Source: an uncultured Eubacteriales bacterium
GTDB taxonomy: Bacteria; Bacillota; Clostridia; Oscillospirales; Oscillospiraceae
DNA length: 10,532 bases
Assembly: GCA_900554705.1 (NCBI GenBank)
Contig: USIH01000066.1
Coordinates: forward strand, 1 to 10,532
Direction: 5' to 3'
This document shows positions 1 to 7,122 of this stretch, piece by piece. The notes below the pieces were generated by a model that made no database searches, was not told the origin of the DNA, and worked only from the letters and a program-made list of their open reading frames with translations. The stretch's first letter is position 1; every line of letters begins with the position of its first letter. The translations under genes and the position numbers were made by a program.

Positions 1-48
1 TATATAGTTGAAGCACTCTAAAAAGGGAAAGGCGGTGGAGAAGCACAG

Positions 49-432
49 ATGCGAAGAATCGTGCTGGATTTGCAGGGCGGCCTTTTGGCAGAGGCAGTCA
101 TGCAGGTGCTTGCGGGATACGATCCGGACTTCATCGTCTATCGCTCTTCAAAACCGGAGGATACGCTTGCGCTTTGCCGAAGCTGTCATGCCAATGTGCT
201 GGTGATGGAGGTCATCCGACAGGGTATCTGGAAGCTGAGCGAGCGACTCAGGCTCTGCAGTGCTGTAAGGCAGCTCGGTTGGGCCTGTAAGGTCCTGCTT
301 CTGGTAGATGAGACCACGGACGAACTGCTTGCCTCAGAGGTGCGGCAGACGGTGAAGGATCAGCTCGCCGATAGTTTTATCTATGCGTCGGTATCCCCAA
401 CCTACCTCGCGGGGGTGATCGACACGCTTTGA
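49..432 (+). CDS. Degenerate response-regulator receiver-like protein
   Basis: This 127-residue protein looks like a lone receiver (CheY-like) domain without an output domain. It has alternating hydrophobic strands and helices: strand 1 around residues 3-8 (RIVLDL), a strand around 49-55 (NVLVMEV), one near KVLLLVDE, and a C-terminal part resembling the end of receivers (ADSFIYASVSPTYLAGVI). The usual chemistry is missing. The acidic pair after strand 1 is reduced to Asp7. The phosphoacceptor position after strand 3 reads Met53-Glu54 instead of Asp. The conserved Lys of the K-P motif is replaced (YAS). It would therefore act, if at all, as a phosphorylation-independent pseudo-receiver. The ATG at 49 follows a purine-rich GGCGGTGGAG. 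A possible end of an upstream gene (in-frame TAA at 19-21) lies just before it. The fold assignment is inference from pattern only; the reading frame itself is convincing. Confidence 0.72.
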   Translation: MRRIVLDLQGGLLAEAVMQVLAGYDPDFIVYRSSKPEDTLALCRSCHANVLVMEVIRQGIWKLSERLRLCSAVRQLGWACKVLLLVDETTDELLASEVRQTVKDQLADSFIYASVSPTYLAGVIDTL

Positions 433-447
433 AAGGATGGGTGAGAA

Positions 448-492
448 ATGAAAAAACTTCGGGCATACCAAAGCGAGGAAGGGAGTACATAA
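448..492 (+). CDS. Possible 14-codon small ORF / leader peptide
   Basis: ATG at 448 opens a short frame encoding MKKLRAYQSEEGST, closed by TAA at 490-492. AAAGGA at 432-437 overlaps the last base of the preceding stop and lies 10 bases before this ATG, a slightly long but usable spacing. The frame sits 15 bases after the receiver-like gene and upstream of a repeat-rich leader. It could be a leader peptide, a decayed gene start or chance. A longer overlapping frame from 429 to 611 has no convincing ribosome binding site and looks less likely. Confidence 0.25.
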   Translation: MKKLRAYQSEEGST

Positions 493-494
493 AA

Positions 495-588
495 GCGGGA
501 CGAATGAGAGCAGCATTGGGCGCAGCCGGAGGCGTGTCGGCCGATCGGCCGAAAACGCATTTATGCTGCGGGACGATCGCCGAAAACG
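495..588 (+). repeat. Nested inverted repeats and duplicated motifs in the SLH-gene leader
   Basis: This part of the 217-base gap before the SLH gene is dense in short repeats. A perfect 16-bp palindrome TCGGCCGATCGGCCGA spans 537-552 and could fold as a 6-bp stem with a GATC loop. It is flanked by GCGT (532-535) and ACGC (555-558), and further out by GCAGCAT (510-516) and ATGCTGC (563-569), so the helices nest. Two direct repeats are also present: GCGGGACGA at 495-503 and 568-576, and CGATCGGCCGAAAACG at 542-557 against CGATCGCCGAAAACG at 574-588. This may be a structured mRNA leader or a repeated operator. It matches no riboswitch class that I can recognise. Confidence 0.5.
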
Positions 589-634
589 TCTCTGTAACAC
601 CAAGTACCTGATGGACTCAATTTGTACAACGTAA

Positions 635-642
635 AAAGGAGG
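635..642 (+). promoter_or_regulatory. Strong Shine-Dalgarno of the SLH gene
   Basis: AAAGGAGG lies 7 bases before the ATG at 650. This near-perfect complement to the 16S rRNA 3' end, followed directly by a classic signal peptide, fixes the start of the SLH protein. Confidence 0.85.
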
Positions 643-649
643 AATCAAG

Positions 650-3600
650 ATGAAATCAACCACACAACGCAGGATATTCAGCTTATTGCTTTCATTGGTA
701 ATGCTGGTCAGCCTTCTTCCCGCCTTGGGAAGCACAGCCTCCGCCGCGGGCAGCGGCACCACCGAAAGCGACCCGAAAATCGTAACCACCTACGCAGAGC
801 TCAGCTCCGCCCTAAGCTCCGGCGTCGCCTATGTCAAGCTCGGCGCCAACATTACCACCAAGGAGTTCAACGACGGCGCGGGATATACCAAATCCATCGT
901 CCAGACCGGCAAGGTCACGCTGGATCTCGACGGCTATTCCGTGACCTTTTTCAGCAGAACCTCTCCGCTCCCGGCTGCCATCCGCGTCACGGGCGATCTG
1001 TCGGTCAAGGACAGCCGCGGCGGCGGCAAGCTCTACATCGACGCCAATCCCAATACGGCCAGCAGCAAGCAGGTGCTGATCCTCGCCGAGACCGGAAGCT
1101 TCACGCTCAACAGCGGGCGGATCGGCGTCGATAACGGCCTGGCCAAAAACAGCATCGTCGTCGTCGAGGGCAAGGGCGACGCGAAGGTCGTCTTTAACGG
1201 CGGCAAGGTCGACGCCATCTCCCCGATGGTCGGCATTCCCTATGTCTATTCCGCCCTGCTGTCGTCCAACTGCAAGGCCGAATTCAACGGCGGCGAATTT
1301 GAGGGCCTGGTCGGCTTCACATACGCCGCCCGAACGGACGGGAAAAGCAAGCCGAAGGCCGTGATCAACGGCGGAAAATTCAAGGGCGGCATTGTCGTCA
1401 AAAAGGGCAGCGAGACCATCACGCTGGGGCGGTCTTTCCCCATCAGCATCCAAGGCGGCAGCTTTGGCCGCGGCTTCTTCACGGAGAATTTCGCGCTCAG
1501 CAGCAGCGAGCAGACCCCGGAAAACCTTGCCTTTGCCGCAATGTTCCCGGAGAGGACCGCTCTGCTTCGCCCCGACGAGCGGCCCCGCCTGATCTACCGT
1601 CAGAAGGACGTCAAGACCGAATACATGGCAAACTCCATCTCGAAGGAGTACCTCATCGCCCTGTCGACCAAGAACCTTGACGACTATAAGCGCGTCGCCT
1701 TCTCGTCCTACAGCGGCACGGCCTATACCGACGTCTGCACCAACGCCTTCGGGCTGGTCAAGGTGGAGGTCAACGGTGCGCCGGCCTATGTGCCGCACCA
1801 GATGGACGTGACGGGCGGCTACAGCGGCGCTCCGCTGTACGCGCTCAGTCCGAAAAAGCAACTCCGGTTCTACTGGGTCCCCCTGCCGCAGGCGATGAAG
1901 GACGCAGGCTACAGACAGAAGATCAGCTACACGCTCAACGGTACGGATTATCCCGTTACCGCCAGCAGCTACAATAACAATCTCTTGTTTCAGACTATCC
2001 CTGTGAATAGCTATAGCTACCAGACGGAGGTGCAGAAGCTGGGGATCACCGTCGAGCTTTATAAGGACGGCGAGCCGCTGAGACTGAGCGGCGCTTCCAA
2101 TATGTTCCTGATGCGCTACCGGATGATGTCGGAGACCGATGTTGCCATTCCCGAGGTCACGCTGACGGTGAAGGACGGCGACCTGATCGCCGCGTCCGCC
2201 GCGACCGACAGCCCGATTACCGTCTCCGACGACGAAAGCTGCACCGTTTCCAGTCAGGTGAACTGGGCGGACAACGGAGCCAAGCGCAACAAGACCGTGG
2301 TTCTGAAGGCAAAGGAAGGCTTCTACCTGACAAGTGAAACGAAATTCAACGTCGTCGGCGCGAACAAGATCACGGCGAAGTGGCTCTACAGCACGGACAG
2401 CGGTCAGACCTGCGTCGTCGGCGTGGAGGCGGAGGAGTGCGAGCTGATCACCGAGGCAAAGGGCATCGTGCGCGGTCTGGTCTATTATAATCGCGTCAAT
2501 GACATCTACATGGAGTCGTATGAGCCGAGCAAATACACCATCACCGTCAAGAAGGTCAGCGAATACATCCGCTCCTCCGGCTCTACCATCTATGACAGCT
2601 TCCTGTGGCCGGATGAGCTGCTCGACGAGACCGGCGCTCCCTATTATCTCTACTGCACAGTCGAGGCAAAGCCCGGCTATGTGTTCCGCAGCGGCACCGG
2701 AAAGCTGAAATATGCCAATGAGGAGTGGAAGCCCGGAAAATGGGCGGAGGCCATTTGGAACGACGACTGGATGGACATGGACAACATCAGCGCCGGCGCA
2801 TGCTATAAGCTGCACGACAAGACCGACACCAATCTCGGCGGCCTTTGGCTGAACCGGCTCGAGCTGACCAGCCTGAATCTGTCCGTGAAGGCGCCTGTCG
2901 CAGGCGAAAGCCCCGCGCCGGGCAGCGACTACTGCAAGATCGACGGCCTGCCGCCGTACATGAAGCTCGAGCGCGTCGATTGGCTGAAGTGCTATGACGA
3001 CTGGAAGTACTATTCCGATAAGCCCTTTGCCTTCCGGGCAGGAAAAACGTCGGACGGCGAGAGCTGCGAATACCAGTGCTTTATCTATGTCTCCTATGAC
3101 CTTAGCGGCGTCGGGGTCGCGAAGGGCGCCAAGTTCTACCTCAACGACACGACGTGCAAGCTGGACTGGGAGAAAAAGTTCTTCTGGTCCGAGGCCATGA
3201 CCGCCACGGGCACCCCCGTGCAGGAGGACCCCGTGATCACGGCCACGGCGGGTGCAAACGGCATGATCACGCCCTCCGGCAGCGTTACGGTCAAGAAGGG
3301 CGCGGATCAGACCTTTGCCATCCAGCCGAACGCCGGCTACACCGTGTCCAAGGTGCTGGTTGACGGAGCGAATGTCGGCGCGGTGACGTCGTATACCTTC
3401 AAGAATGTCACGGTCAACCATACCATCGAGGCGGTCTTTGCGAAGGCAGGAGCAACTCCGACCAACCCCTTCGTCGATGTTGCCGAGAGCGCGTACTATT
3501 ACGACCCGGTGCTGTGGGCGGTGGCAAACGGCATTACCTCCGGCGTGGATGCGACGCATTTTGACCCCGAGGGCACCTGCACCCGTGCGCATGCCGTGAC

Positions 3601-3991
3601 CTTCCTGTGGCGCGCATCGGGTCAGCCGGAGCCGAAAACGACGAATATGCCGTTTAAGGACGTAACGCCCGGCAGCTACTATGAGAAGGCCGTGCTCTGG
3701 GCCGTGGAAAACAATATCACCAACGGCACCAGCACCACCACCTTCAGCCCGAATGCAAACTGCACCCGTGCGCAGATCGTTACCTTCCTCTGGCGCAGCA
3801 AGGGCGAACCGGTTGCCAGCGAGACCAACAACCCGTTCACGGACATCGCATCGGACTACTACATGGACGCCGTTTTCTGGGCAGTCGAGAAGAACATTAC
3901 CAACGGCACCAGCGCCACCACCTTCAGCCCGGAAGCAAGGTGTACCCGTGCGCAGATTGTCACATTTATCTACCGCGCAATGGTTGCCTGA
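650..3991 (+). CDS. Secreted SLH-domain surface protein with beta-helix-like and InlB-like repeats
   Basis: A 1113-residue exported protein predicted to bind the cell wall. Residues 1 to about 32 form a signal peptide (basic N-terminus, hydrophobic core, cleavage near STASAA). Residues about 45-300 contain repeated short strands with NGG-type turns (FNGGKV, FNGGEF, INGGKF), a pattern typical of right-handed beta-helix or pectate-lyase-like folds; no catalytic site is visible. About 300-860 is a long region I cannot assign. About 862-932 resembles an InlB/Listeria-Bacteroides-type repeat (GYTVSKVLVDG, then TIEAVFAK). Three SLH domains follow at roughly 940-996, 1003-1056 and 1062-1113, each with F-x-D, a WA helix, an I-T-x-G turn, F-x-P and a C-T-R-A motif. 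SLH domains usually bind pyruvylated secondary wall polymers, so this is likely S-layer-like anchoring. From codon 812 onward the gene uses no TTA, CTA or TCA codon, a strong codon bias. Ligand or substrate is unknown. Confidence 0.93.
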   Translation: MKSTTQRRIFSLLLSLVMLVSLLPALGSTASAAGSGTTESDPKIVTTYAELSSALSSGVAYVKLGANITTKEFNDGAGYTKSIVQTGKVTLDLDGYSVTFFSRTSPLPAAIRVTGDLSVKDSRGGGKLYIDANPNTASSKQVLILAETGSFTLNSGRIGVDNGLAKNSIVVVEGKGDAKVVFNGGKVDAISPMVGIPYVYSALLSSNCKAEFNGGEFEGLVGFTYAARTDGKSKPKAVINGGKFKGGIVVKKGSETITLGRSFPISIQGGSFGRGFFTENFALSSSEQTPENLAFAAMFPERTALLRPDERPRLIYRQKDVKTEYMANSISKEYLIALSTKNLDDYKRVAFSSYSGTAYTDVCTNAFGLVKVEVNGAPAYVPHQMDVTGGYSGAPLYALSPKKQLRFYWVPLPQAMKDAGYRQKISYTLNGTDYPVTASSYNNNLLFQTIPVNSYSYQTEVQKLGITVELYKDGEPLRLSGASNMFLMRYRMMSETDVAIPEVTLTVKDGDLIAASAATDSPITVSDDESCTVSSQVNWADNGAKRNKTVVLKAKEGFYLTSETKFNVVGANKITAKWLYSTDSGQTCVVGVEAEECELITEAKGIVRGLVYYNRVNDIYMESYEPSKYTITVKKVSEYIRSSGSTIYDSFLWPDELLDETGAPYYLYCTVEAKPGYVFRSGTGKLKYANEEWKPGKWAEAIWNDDWMDMDNISAGACYKLHDKTDTNLGGLWLNRLELTSLNLSVKAPVAGESPAPGSDYCKIDGLPPYMKLERVDWLKCYDDWKYYSDKPFAFRAGKTSDGESCEYQCFIYVSYDLSGVGVAKGAKFYLNDTTCKLDWEKKFFWSEAMTATGTPVQEDPVITATAGANGMITPSGSVTVKKGADQTFAIQPNAGYTVSKVLVDGANVGAVTSYTFKNVTVNHTIEAVFAKAGATPTNPFVDVAESAYYYDPVLWAVANGITSGVDATHFDPEGTCTRAHAVTFLWRASGQPEPKTTNMPFKDVTPGSYYEKAVLWAVENNITNGTSTTTFSPNANCTRAQIVTFLWRSKGEPVASETNNPFTDIASDYYMDAVFWAVEKNITNGTSATTFSPEARCTRAQIVTFIYRAMVA
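3719..3960 (+). repeat. Internal DNA duplication between SLH domains 2 and 3
   Basis: The stretch 3721-3780 recurs at 3901-3960, exactly 180 bases later, with about 53 of 60 bases identical by eye. Both copies encode an NGTSxTTFSP...CTRAQIVTF core. The first SLH domain is clearly more diverged. This suggests that domains 2 and 3 arose by a recent tandem duplication or are kept alike by gene conversion. Confidence 0.8.
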
Positions 3992-3997
3992 CCGAGA

Positions 3998-4028
3998 GTG
4001 TGCGCGGCGGGACATCCGCCGCGCACAC
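3998..4028 (+). terminator. 13-bp GC hairpin after the SLH gene (terminator-like, no T-tract)
   Basis: GTGTGCGCGGCGG (3998-4010) pairs perfectly with CCGCCGCGCACAC (4016-4028) around a GACAT loop, starting 7 bases after the stop codon. The position is that of an intrinsic terminator, but the 3' side continues with CCCGTAGCCCC and has no T-run. It may be a weak terminator, a Rho-assisted end or a 3'-end stabiliser that lets some transcripts read into the next gene. Confidence 0.6.
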
Positions 4029-4067
4029 CCCGTAGCCCCGATGCAGAGATATGCTACTTTACAGTAT

Positions 4068-4075
4068 AAGGAGAG
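4068..4075 (+). promoter_or_regulatory. Shine-Dalgarno that sets a TTG start
   Basis: AAGGAGAG at 4068-4075 places its AGGAG core 8 bases before TTG at 4082. No in-frame ATG or GTG has a similar signal: the first in-frame ATG (residue 7) sits too far downstream of it. The site therefore argues for TTG as the real start. Confidence 0.7.
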
Positions 4076-4081
4076 ATTGCA

Positions 4082-4573
4082 TTGCAGGTCTTAATTCAAA
4101 AAATGCCGGAAAATCTGCCGGAATTTGAACTGCTCGCCGCCAAGGGACGGCAGCCGGAACGCATCTGCGCCCTGTTTCTGTGCGCGCTGGCGCTGTTTGA
4201 TCGGGATAAGGATGCGGGCACCGCCGCAATGAACCTTCTGCGCGGTCCGAAGCCCATGACGCCGTATGACGCTCAGTTCCTGCGCGACCGGCTGCGCGGC
4301 AAATCCTATCTGCCGCTTGCGTATTTTGAAGGCGCAACGCCCGAAAACGGGTATCAGCCACGCGTGCCGTTCACGCTGAACGTGACGGCAGACCCCAGAG
4401 CGCAGGATATGGAGCCGGGCTATCTGCGTGTCTTCCTGAAAACGGCGGGCGCGGATTCGCCGCGGCCCATGAAGCTGCGTCAGAAGGCCTCGACCGGCGA
4501 ATGGTTCCTTTGGGAATATTCCAGCATCCTCAGCGGTATTCGCATCCCTGCGGCGGAAGACCCGTGGGCATAA
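4082..4573 (+). CDS. Small soluble protein, DUF6935-like, TTG start
   Basis: A 163-residue protein with neither signal peptide nor membrane segment, so probably cytoplasmic. The N-terminal half is helical and charged, including LCALALFDRDKDAGTAAMNL, followed by RGPKPMTPYDAQFLRDRL. The C-terminal half looks like a beta-rich domain: YQPRVPFTLNVTADP, GYLRVFLKTAGADSPRPMKL, then GEWFLWEYSSIL and a closing IPAAEDPWA. From memory this matches small Firmicutes proteins filed as DUF6935 (helical start, P-F-T-L strand, RP-x-x-LR, W-x-L-x-E-Y-S). I cannot check that here, and the family has no assigned function. It begins 54 bases after the hairpin that ends the SLH gene and sits as a lone soluble product among exported proteins. 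I chose the TTG at 4082 because of its ribosome binding site. Confidence 0.75.
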   Translation: MQVLIQKMPENLPEFELLAAKGRQPERICALFLCALALFDRDKDAGTAAMNLLRGPKPMTPYDAQFLRDRLRGKSYLPLAYFEGATPENGYQPRVPFTLNVTADPRAQDMEPGYLRVFLKTAGADSPRPMKLRQKASTGEWFLWEYSSILSGIRIPAAEDPWA

Positions 4574-4689
4574 CAAATGCTGAACACCGCAATTACAAAA
4601 CGCTCGGCGAGGAGATTGAGCAGGAGACCGCACACAAACGGCTGTCCCCTGCCTCAGCCGTGACGCGACAACCACGCGAACGCAAGCGA

Positions 4690-4710
4690 CTGCTGCGGAT
4701 ACTGCGGCAG
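4690..4710 (+). other. Short hairpin in the 4574-4767 gap
   Basis: The 194-base gap between the DUF6935-like gene and the next lipoprotein shows no convincing gene and no clear promoter. Bases 4690-4710 can fold into a 9-bp stem (two G-T wobbles) around an ATA loop, built from CTGCTGCGG and CTGCGGCAG. No T-run follows, so it is not a canonical terminator. It may be chance in a CTG-rich stretch. Confidence 0.3.
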
Positions 4711-4767
4711 CGCGGTAAGCGGAAACCGATCCGTCAAACGCTTTCAAAGAAGAAAGGACACGAAATA

Positions 4768-5097
4768 ATGAAAAAGTATGTAGTATTGCTTTTGATCGTA
4801 GCTGCACTTCTGACGCTTGCCTCCTGTGGCAGCAAGGATGCGCTCGCCGGAACATGGTCTGCGGATTTCGAATATGACGGCACGATCACCTGGACATTCA
4901 ACGGGAAAGGCAAATGCACCATGGAGAATGCTTATATAAAGCAGAGCGGCACCTATTCCATCGACGGCGACCAGCTTACGGTGACGCTGGAGACATGGGA
5001 CAAGCCGTCTGTATACACATTCTCTGTGGATGGAAGCAGCCTTACCCTACAGGAGAACTCCGGCTACGGCATCAGCGGCACCTTTGCAAAAAAATAA
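4768..5097 (+). CDS. Small lipoprotein with lipocalin-like / DUF5640-like domain
   Basis: A 109-residue exported lipoprotein. Residues 1-19 form a type II signal peptide ending in lipobox L-A-S-C, with Cys20 the predicted lipidation site. The mature part has a compact beta-barrel pattern: GTWSADFEYDGTITWTFNGK, then GTYSIDGDQLTVTLE, then YTFSVDGSSLTLQ. This 'GTW...F-x-G-x-G...GTYxIDGDxLTxT' layout is that of Clostridia lipoproteins with DUF5640 or lipocalin-like domains. The open frame extends upstream to 4501, but I place the start at ATG 4768 because AAAGGA at 4753-4758 precedes it and the signal peptide begins there; the upstream extension is Arg/Lys-rich and overlaps the previous gene. The ligand, if any, is unknown. 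Confidence 0.85.
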   Translation: MKKYVVLLLIVAALLTLASCGSKDALAGTWSADFEYDGTITWTFNGKGKCTMENAYIKQSGTYSIDGDQLTVTLETWDKPSVYTFSVDGSSLTLQENSGYGISGTFAKK

Positions 5098-5231
5098 GCT
5101 GCACAGAAGCCGACGCGAATAGAAGCAACGTAAAAAATGTCTCAGATATGCACTCGTGTTTTCGCCGGGATCGCATGTTGTTTTCTGGTGATCGGTAAAT
5201 TTGTGCATCCCTGAAGGAACGGGAGGTAATT

Positions 5232-7109
5232 ATGAAACAAGCAAAGACCAGGCTCCTATGCCTGCTTCTTGCAGTGCTGGTGCTGTTCAGCCTCACCGCC
5301 TGCGGCAAGAATAAGGGGGCAGGCTCCGATAAGGATAAGGCGGCAGACAATTTGATCAAGCTCGGTGACTATGAGCTGCTCTACAAGAGCGCGTGCATCA
5401 TGGAGGATTCGGACGGAAACGACGCGATCGTCCTGACGCTGGACTTTACAAACAACAGTAAGGAAAATGCCTCATATCTTTGGAGCGTAGACGAAACCTT
5501 TATGCAGAACGGCGCAGAGCTGGAGGTCGCAGCTGTCTTTGCCGACAGTGAGACCTTTGATACAGTGATCGCCGACCAGTTCACGGAGATTGCGCCGGGC
5601 GCAACGCTGGAGGTGCGCACTGCTTACGTGCTGCGTGACACGACCGGCGAAGTCAAAGCAACTTTTGAGGAAATGCTCGGCAGTAAAAACGGCACGATCA
5701 CCATCGACCCATCTACGCTCAGCCGGAAAACGGTCTCCCATACGCAGCCGGAAACCACATTGCCTGATCCGACCGACGACACACTGCTCGATTGGTGGAA
5801 CGGCGAATGGTACGGTTGGTGGAAAATGACCGGTTGCTCCGGATATTACGAGAGTATGGAAGGACAGTGGTGGGATATCTGCGGCGCAATCGACATTGAC
5901 GCAGATTACACGGGTACTGTCACGCTTTGGGACGAGGATTTCACCAGGGCTGAGCCCATGGCTTCGGCGACGATCCGCCTGAACGAGGCCGGAACCGGTG
6001 AGCACGGCACGGTGATGTCCGAGGACGGCTGGTTCACAAACGTAGCGCTGGAGCGTGGGGACTGGGTCGTTGACCCCGGCCGTTTGGAGTACGACGACAT
6101 GATTTGGATCAGCGGCGACTATGAAGACGGTGACGACAAGTTCCACTACGATATCTATCTGCGCCCGTGGGGGCTCTACTGGGAGGACATGGAGGAGGAT
6201 GCATATCCCTACCGCTATACCGACTGGTATCTGCCGCTGATCGACGCAGGCGCTGCCATGCCGGACGCCATCGGAGAAGGAATTGTTCCGACAGAAAGCG
6301 CTCCACTCACCCCGGCGGATGCTATGGCATCCGCCGGAGACGGCATCGTGACTGAGGAGCAGGTACAGAAGGGCTACGTCTGGATGAACGAGGTCAATAG
6401 GAATATTTTCGACGCAACTTACGATGATATTGCTGCCTACTTCGGCGTAAAAGGCCGGTTTGTCAAAGAAGAGTACAGCGACCACATGGGGGCGAACTAC
6501 CGCTACTACGAATGGGTCTCTGCGGACGATGACTCCCATTTCATCTACGTCAATTTCAAAGAAAAGGAGTCGGGCGTTTATACGGTAAGTGCCTACAATA
6601 CCAGCGGCTTCTCCGGCAAAGAGGCCATCGCAAAGTATCTTGACATCGTAAAGGCAGAAGCCGCCGAGGCAAACAGGGCAGCGTCTGCGAACGCCGAGAT
6701 GAAGGACTTCTCCACAGAGGTCACCCAGTTTGCACAAGACGATGTGAAGGTCAAGATCATGACGAAGATCCCGGTATCCGGCTGGTCGTTCAACGAGGGA
6801 AAGCGCTGTCTGGTAGAAAACGACAATCCCGCAGCGTTCGGTGCGGGCACCATCCAGTTTGAGGTAAGAGAGAACGTTGAAAAATTTGATTTCTACAAGG
6901 ATGACTTCGAAAACTATCAGGATATCGAGGACCGCGTAATCGGCGGCATCACCTTCCACGGCCGCACCTATAAGCACATCGGCTACGAATGGATCCAGTA
7001 TATCGCGCAGCTCGACGATAGCCGTGCGCTCTCCATAGGTCTGCGAAATATGGACTGCTTCCCGGGAACGATGCCGGACATCATTCTCAGCAACATGACG
7101 TTCCAGTAA
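5232..7109 (+). CDS. Large multidomain lipoprotein (DUF5067-like plus Trp-rich modules)
   Basis: A 625-residue lipoprotein. The signal peptide ends in lipobox L-T-A-C with Cys24 lipidated, followed by a Lys/Gly/Asp linker to about residue 39. Residues about 40-165 resemble the Ig-like DUF5067 domain found in Firmicutes lipoproteins (IVLTLDFTNNSKENASYLWS, then EIAPGATLEVRTAYVL). A Pro/Thr linker leads to a module at about 185-335 with 14 tryptophans, opening with WWNGEWYGWWKM. About 373-484 is a third module (YDDIAAYFGVKGRF, then YRYYEWVSADDDSHFIYVNF) recalling small alpha/beta folds of the BLIP/BamE kind; this is only an impression. About 490-625 is a last beta-rich domain ending LSNMTF. GGGAGG at 5221-5226 lies 5 bases before the ATG. 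The upstream 134-base gap shows no clear promoter or terminator. No catalytic motif is visible; binding at the cell surface is the likely role. Confidence 0.88.
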   Translation: MKQAKTRLLCLLLAVLVLFSLTACGKNKGAGSDKDKAADNLIKLGDYELLYKSACIMEDSDGNDAIVLTLDFTNNSKENASYLWSVDETFMQNGAELEVAAVFADSETFDTVIADQFTEIAPGATLEVRTAYVLRDTTGEVKATFEEMLGSKNGTITIDPSTLSRKTVSHTQPETTLPDPTDDTLLDWWNGEWYGWWKMTGCSGYYESMEGQWWDICGAIDIDADYTGTVTLWDEDFTRAEPMASATIRLNEAGTGEHGTVMSEDGWFTNVALERGDWVVDPGRLEYDDMIWISGDYEDGDDKFHYDIYLRPWGLYWEDMEEDAYPYRYTDWYLPLIDAGAAMPDAIGEGIVPTESAPLTPADAMASAGDGIVTEEQVQKGYVWMNEVNRNIFDATYDDIAAYFGVKGRFVKEEYSDHMGANYRYYEWVSADDDSHFIYVNFKEKESGVYTVSAYNTSGFSGKEAIAKYLDIVKAEAAEANRAASANAEMKDFSTEVTQFAQDDVKVKIMTKIPVSGWSFNEGKRCLVENDNPAAFGAGTIQFEVRENVEKFDFYKDDFENYQDIEDRVIGGITFHGRTYKHIGYEWIQYIAQLDDSRALSIGLRNMDCFPGTMPDIILSNMTFQ

Positions 7110-7122
7110 GGGAGGTATCCTT

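Noticed and set aside
1..21. Possible last codons of an upstream gene (frame 1, reading ...YIVEAL then TAA at 19-21)
   Set aside because: Six codons are too few to support a gene call, although the position before the 49-432 gene is plausible.
520..580. c-di-GMP-I (GEMM) riboswitch upstream of the SLH gene
   Set aside because: GGGACG occurs, but the conserved AAAGC segment and the tetraloop-receptor part are missing.
606..642. TPP-riboswitch-like ACCTGAT followed by AAT, CGTA and GGA
   Set aside because: The 5' CTGAGA motif is absent (only ATGAGA near 504) and the stem that should follow ACCTGAT does not pair. The GGA belongs to the ribosome binding site. Likely chance.
812..4015. 1067-codon open frame on the minus strand
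   Set aside because: Its codons are exact reverse complements of the SLH gene's codons. It stays open because the SLH gene uses no TTA, CTA or TCA after codon 812. There is no signal, domain or ribosome binding site, and the protein is His/Arg/Gly/Ala-biased.
4501..4767. N-terminal extension of the 109-residue lipoprotein to ATG 4501
   Set aside because: It would overlap the preceding gene, is Arg/Lys-rich, and would bury an intact lipoprotein signal peptide that has its own ribosome binding site.
4091..4855. 254-codon minus-strand frame
   Set aside because: Codon-aligned shadow of the DUF6935-like gene, running on through the gap. The protein is Arg/Cys/His-rich with no domain.
5098..5231. 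Promoter-like TTGTTT (5178) and TAAATT (5196) before the 625-residue lipoprotein
   Set aside because: Spacing is about 12 bases instead of 16-18, and no other pair fits a sigma-A consensus.
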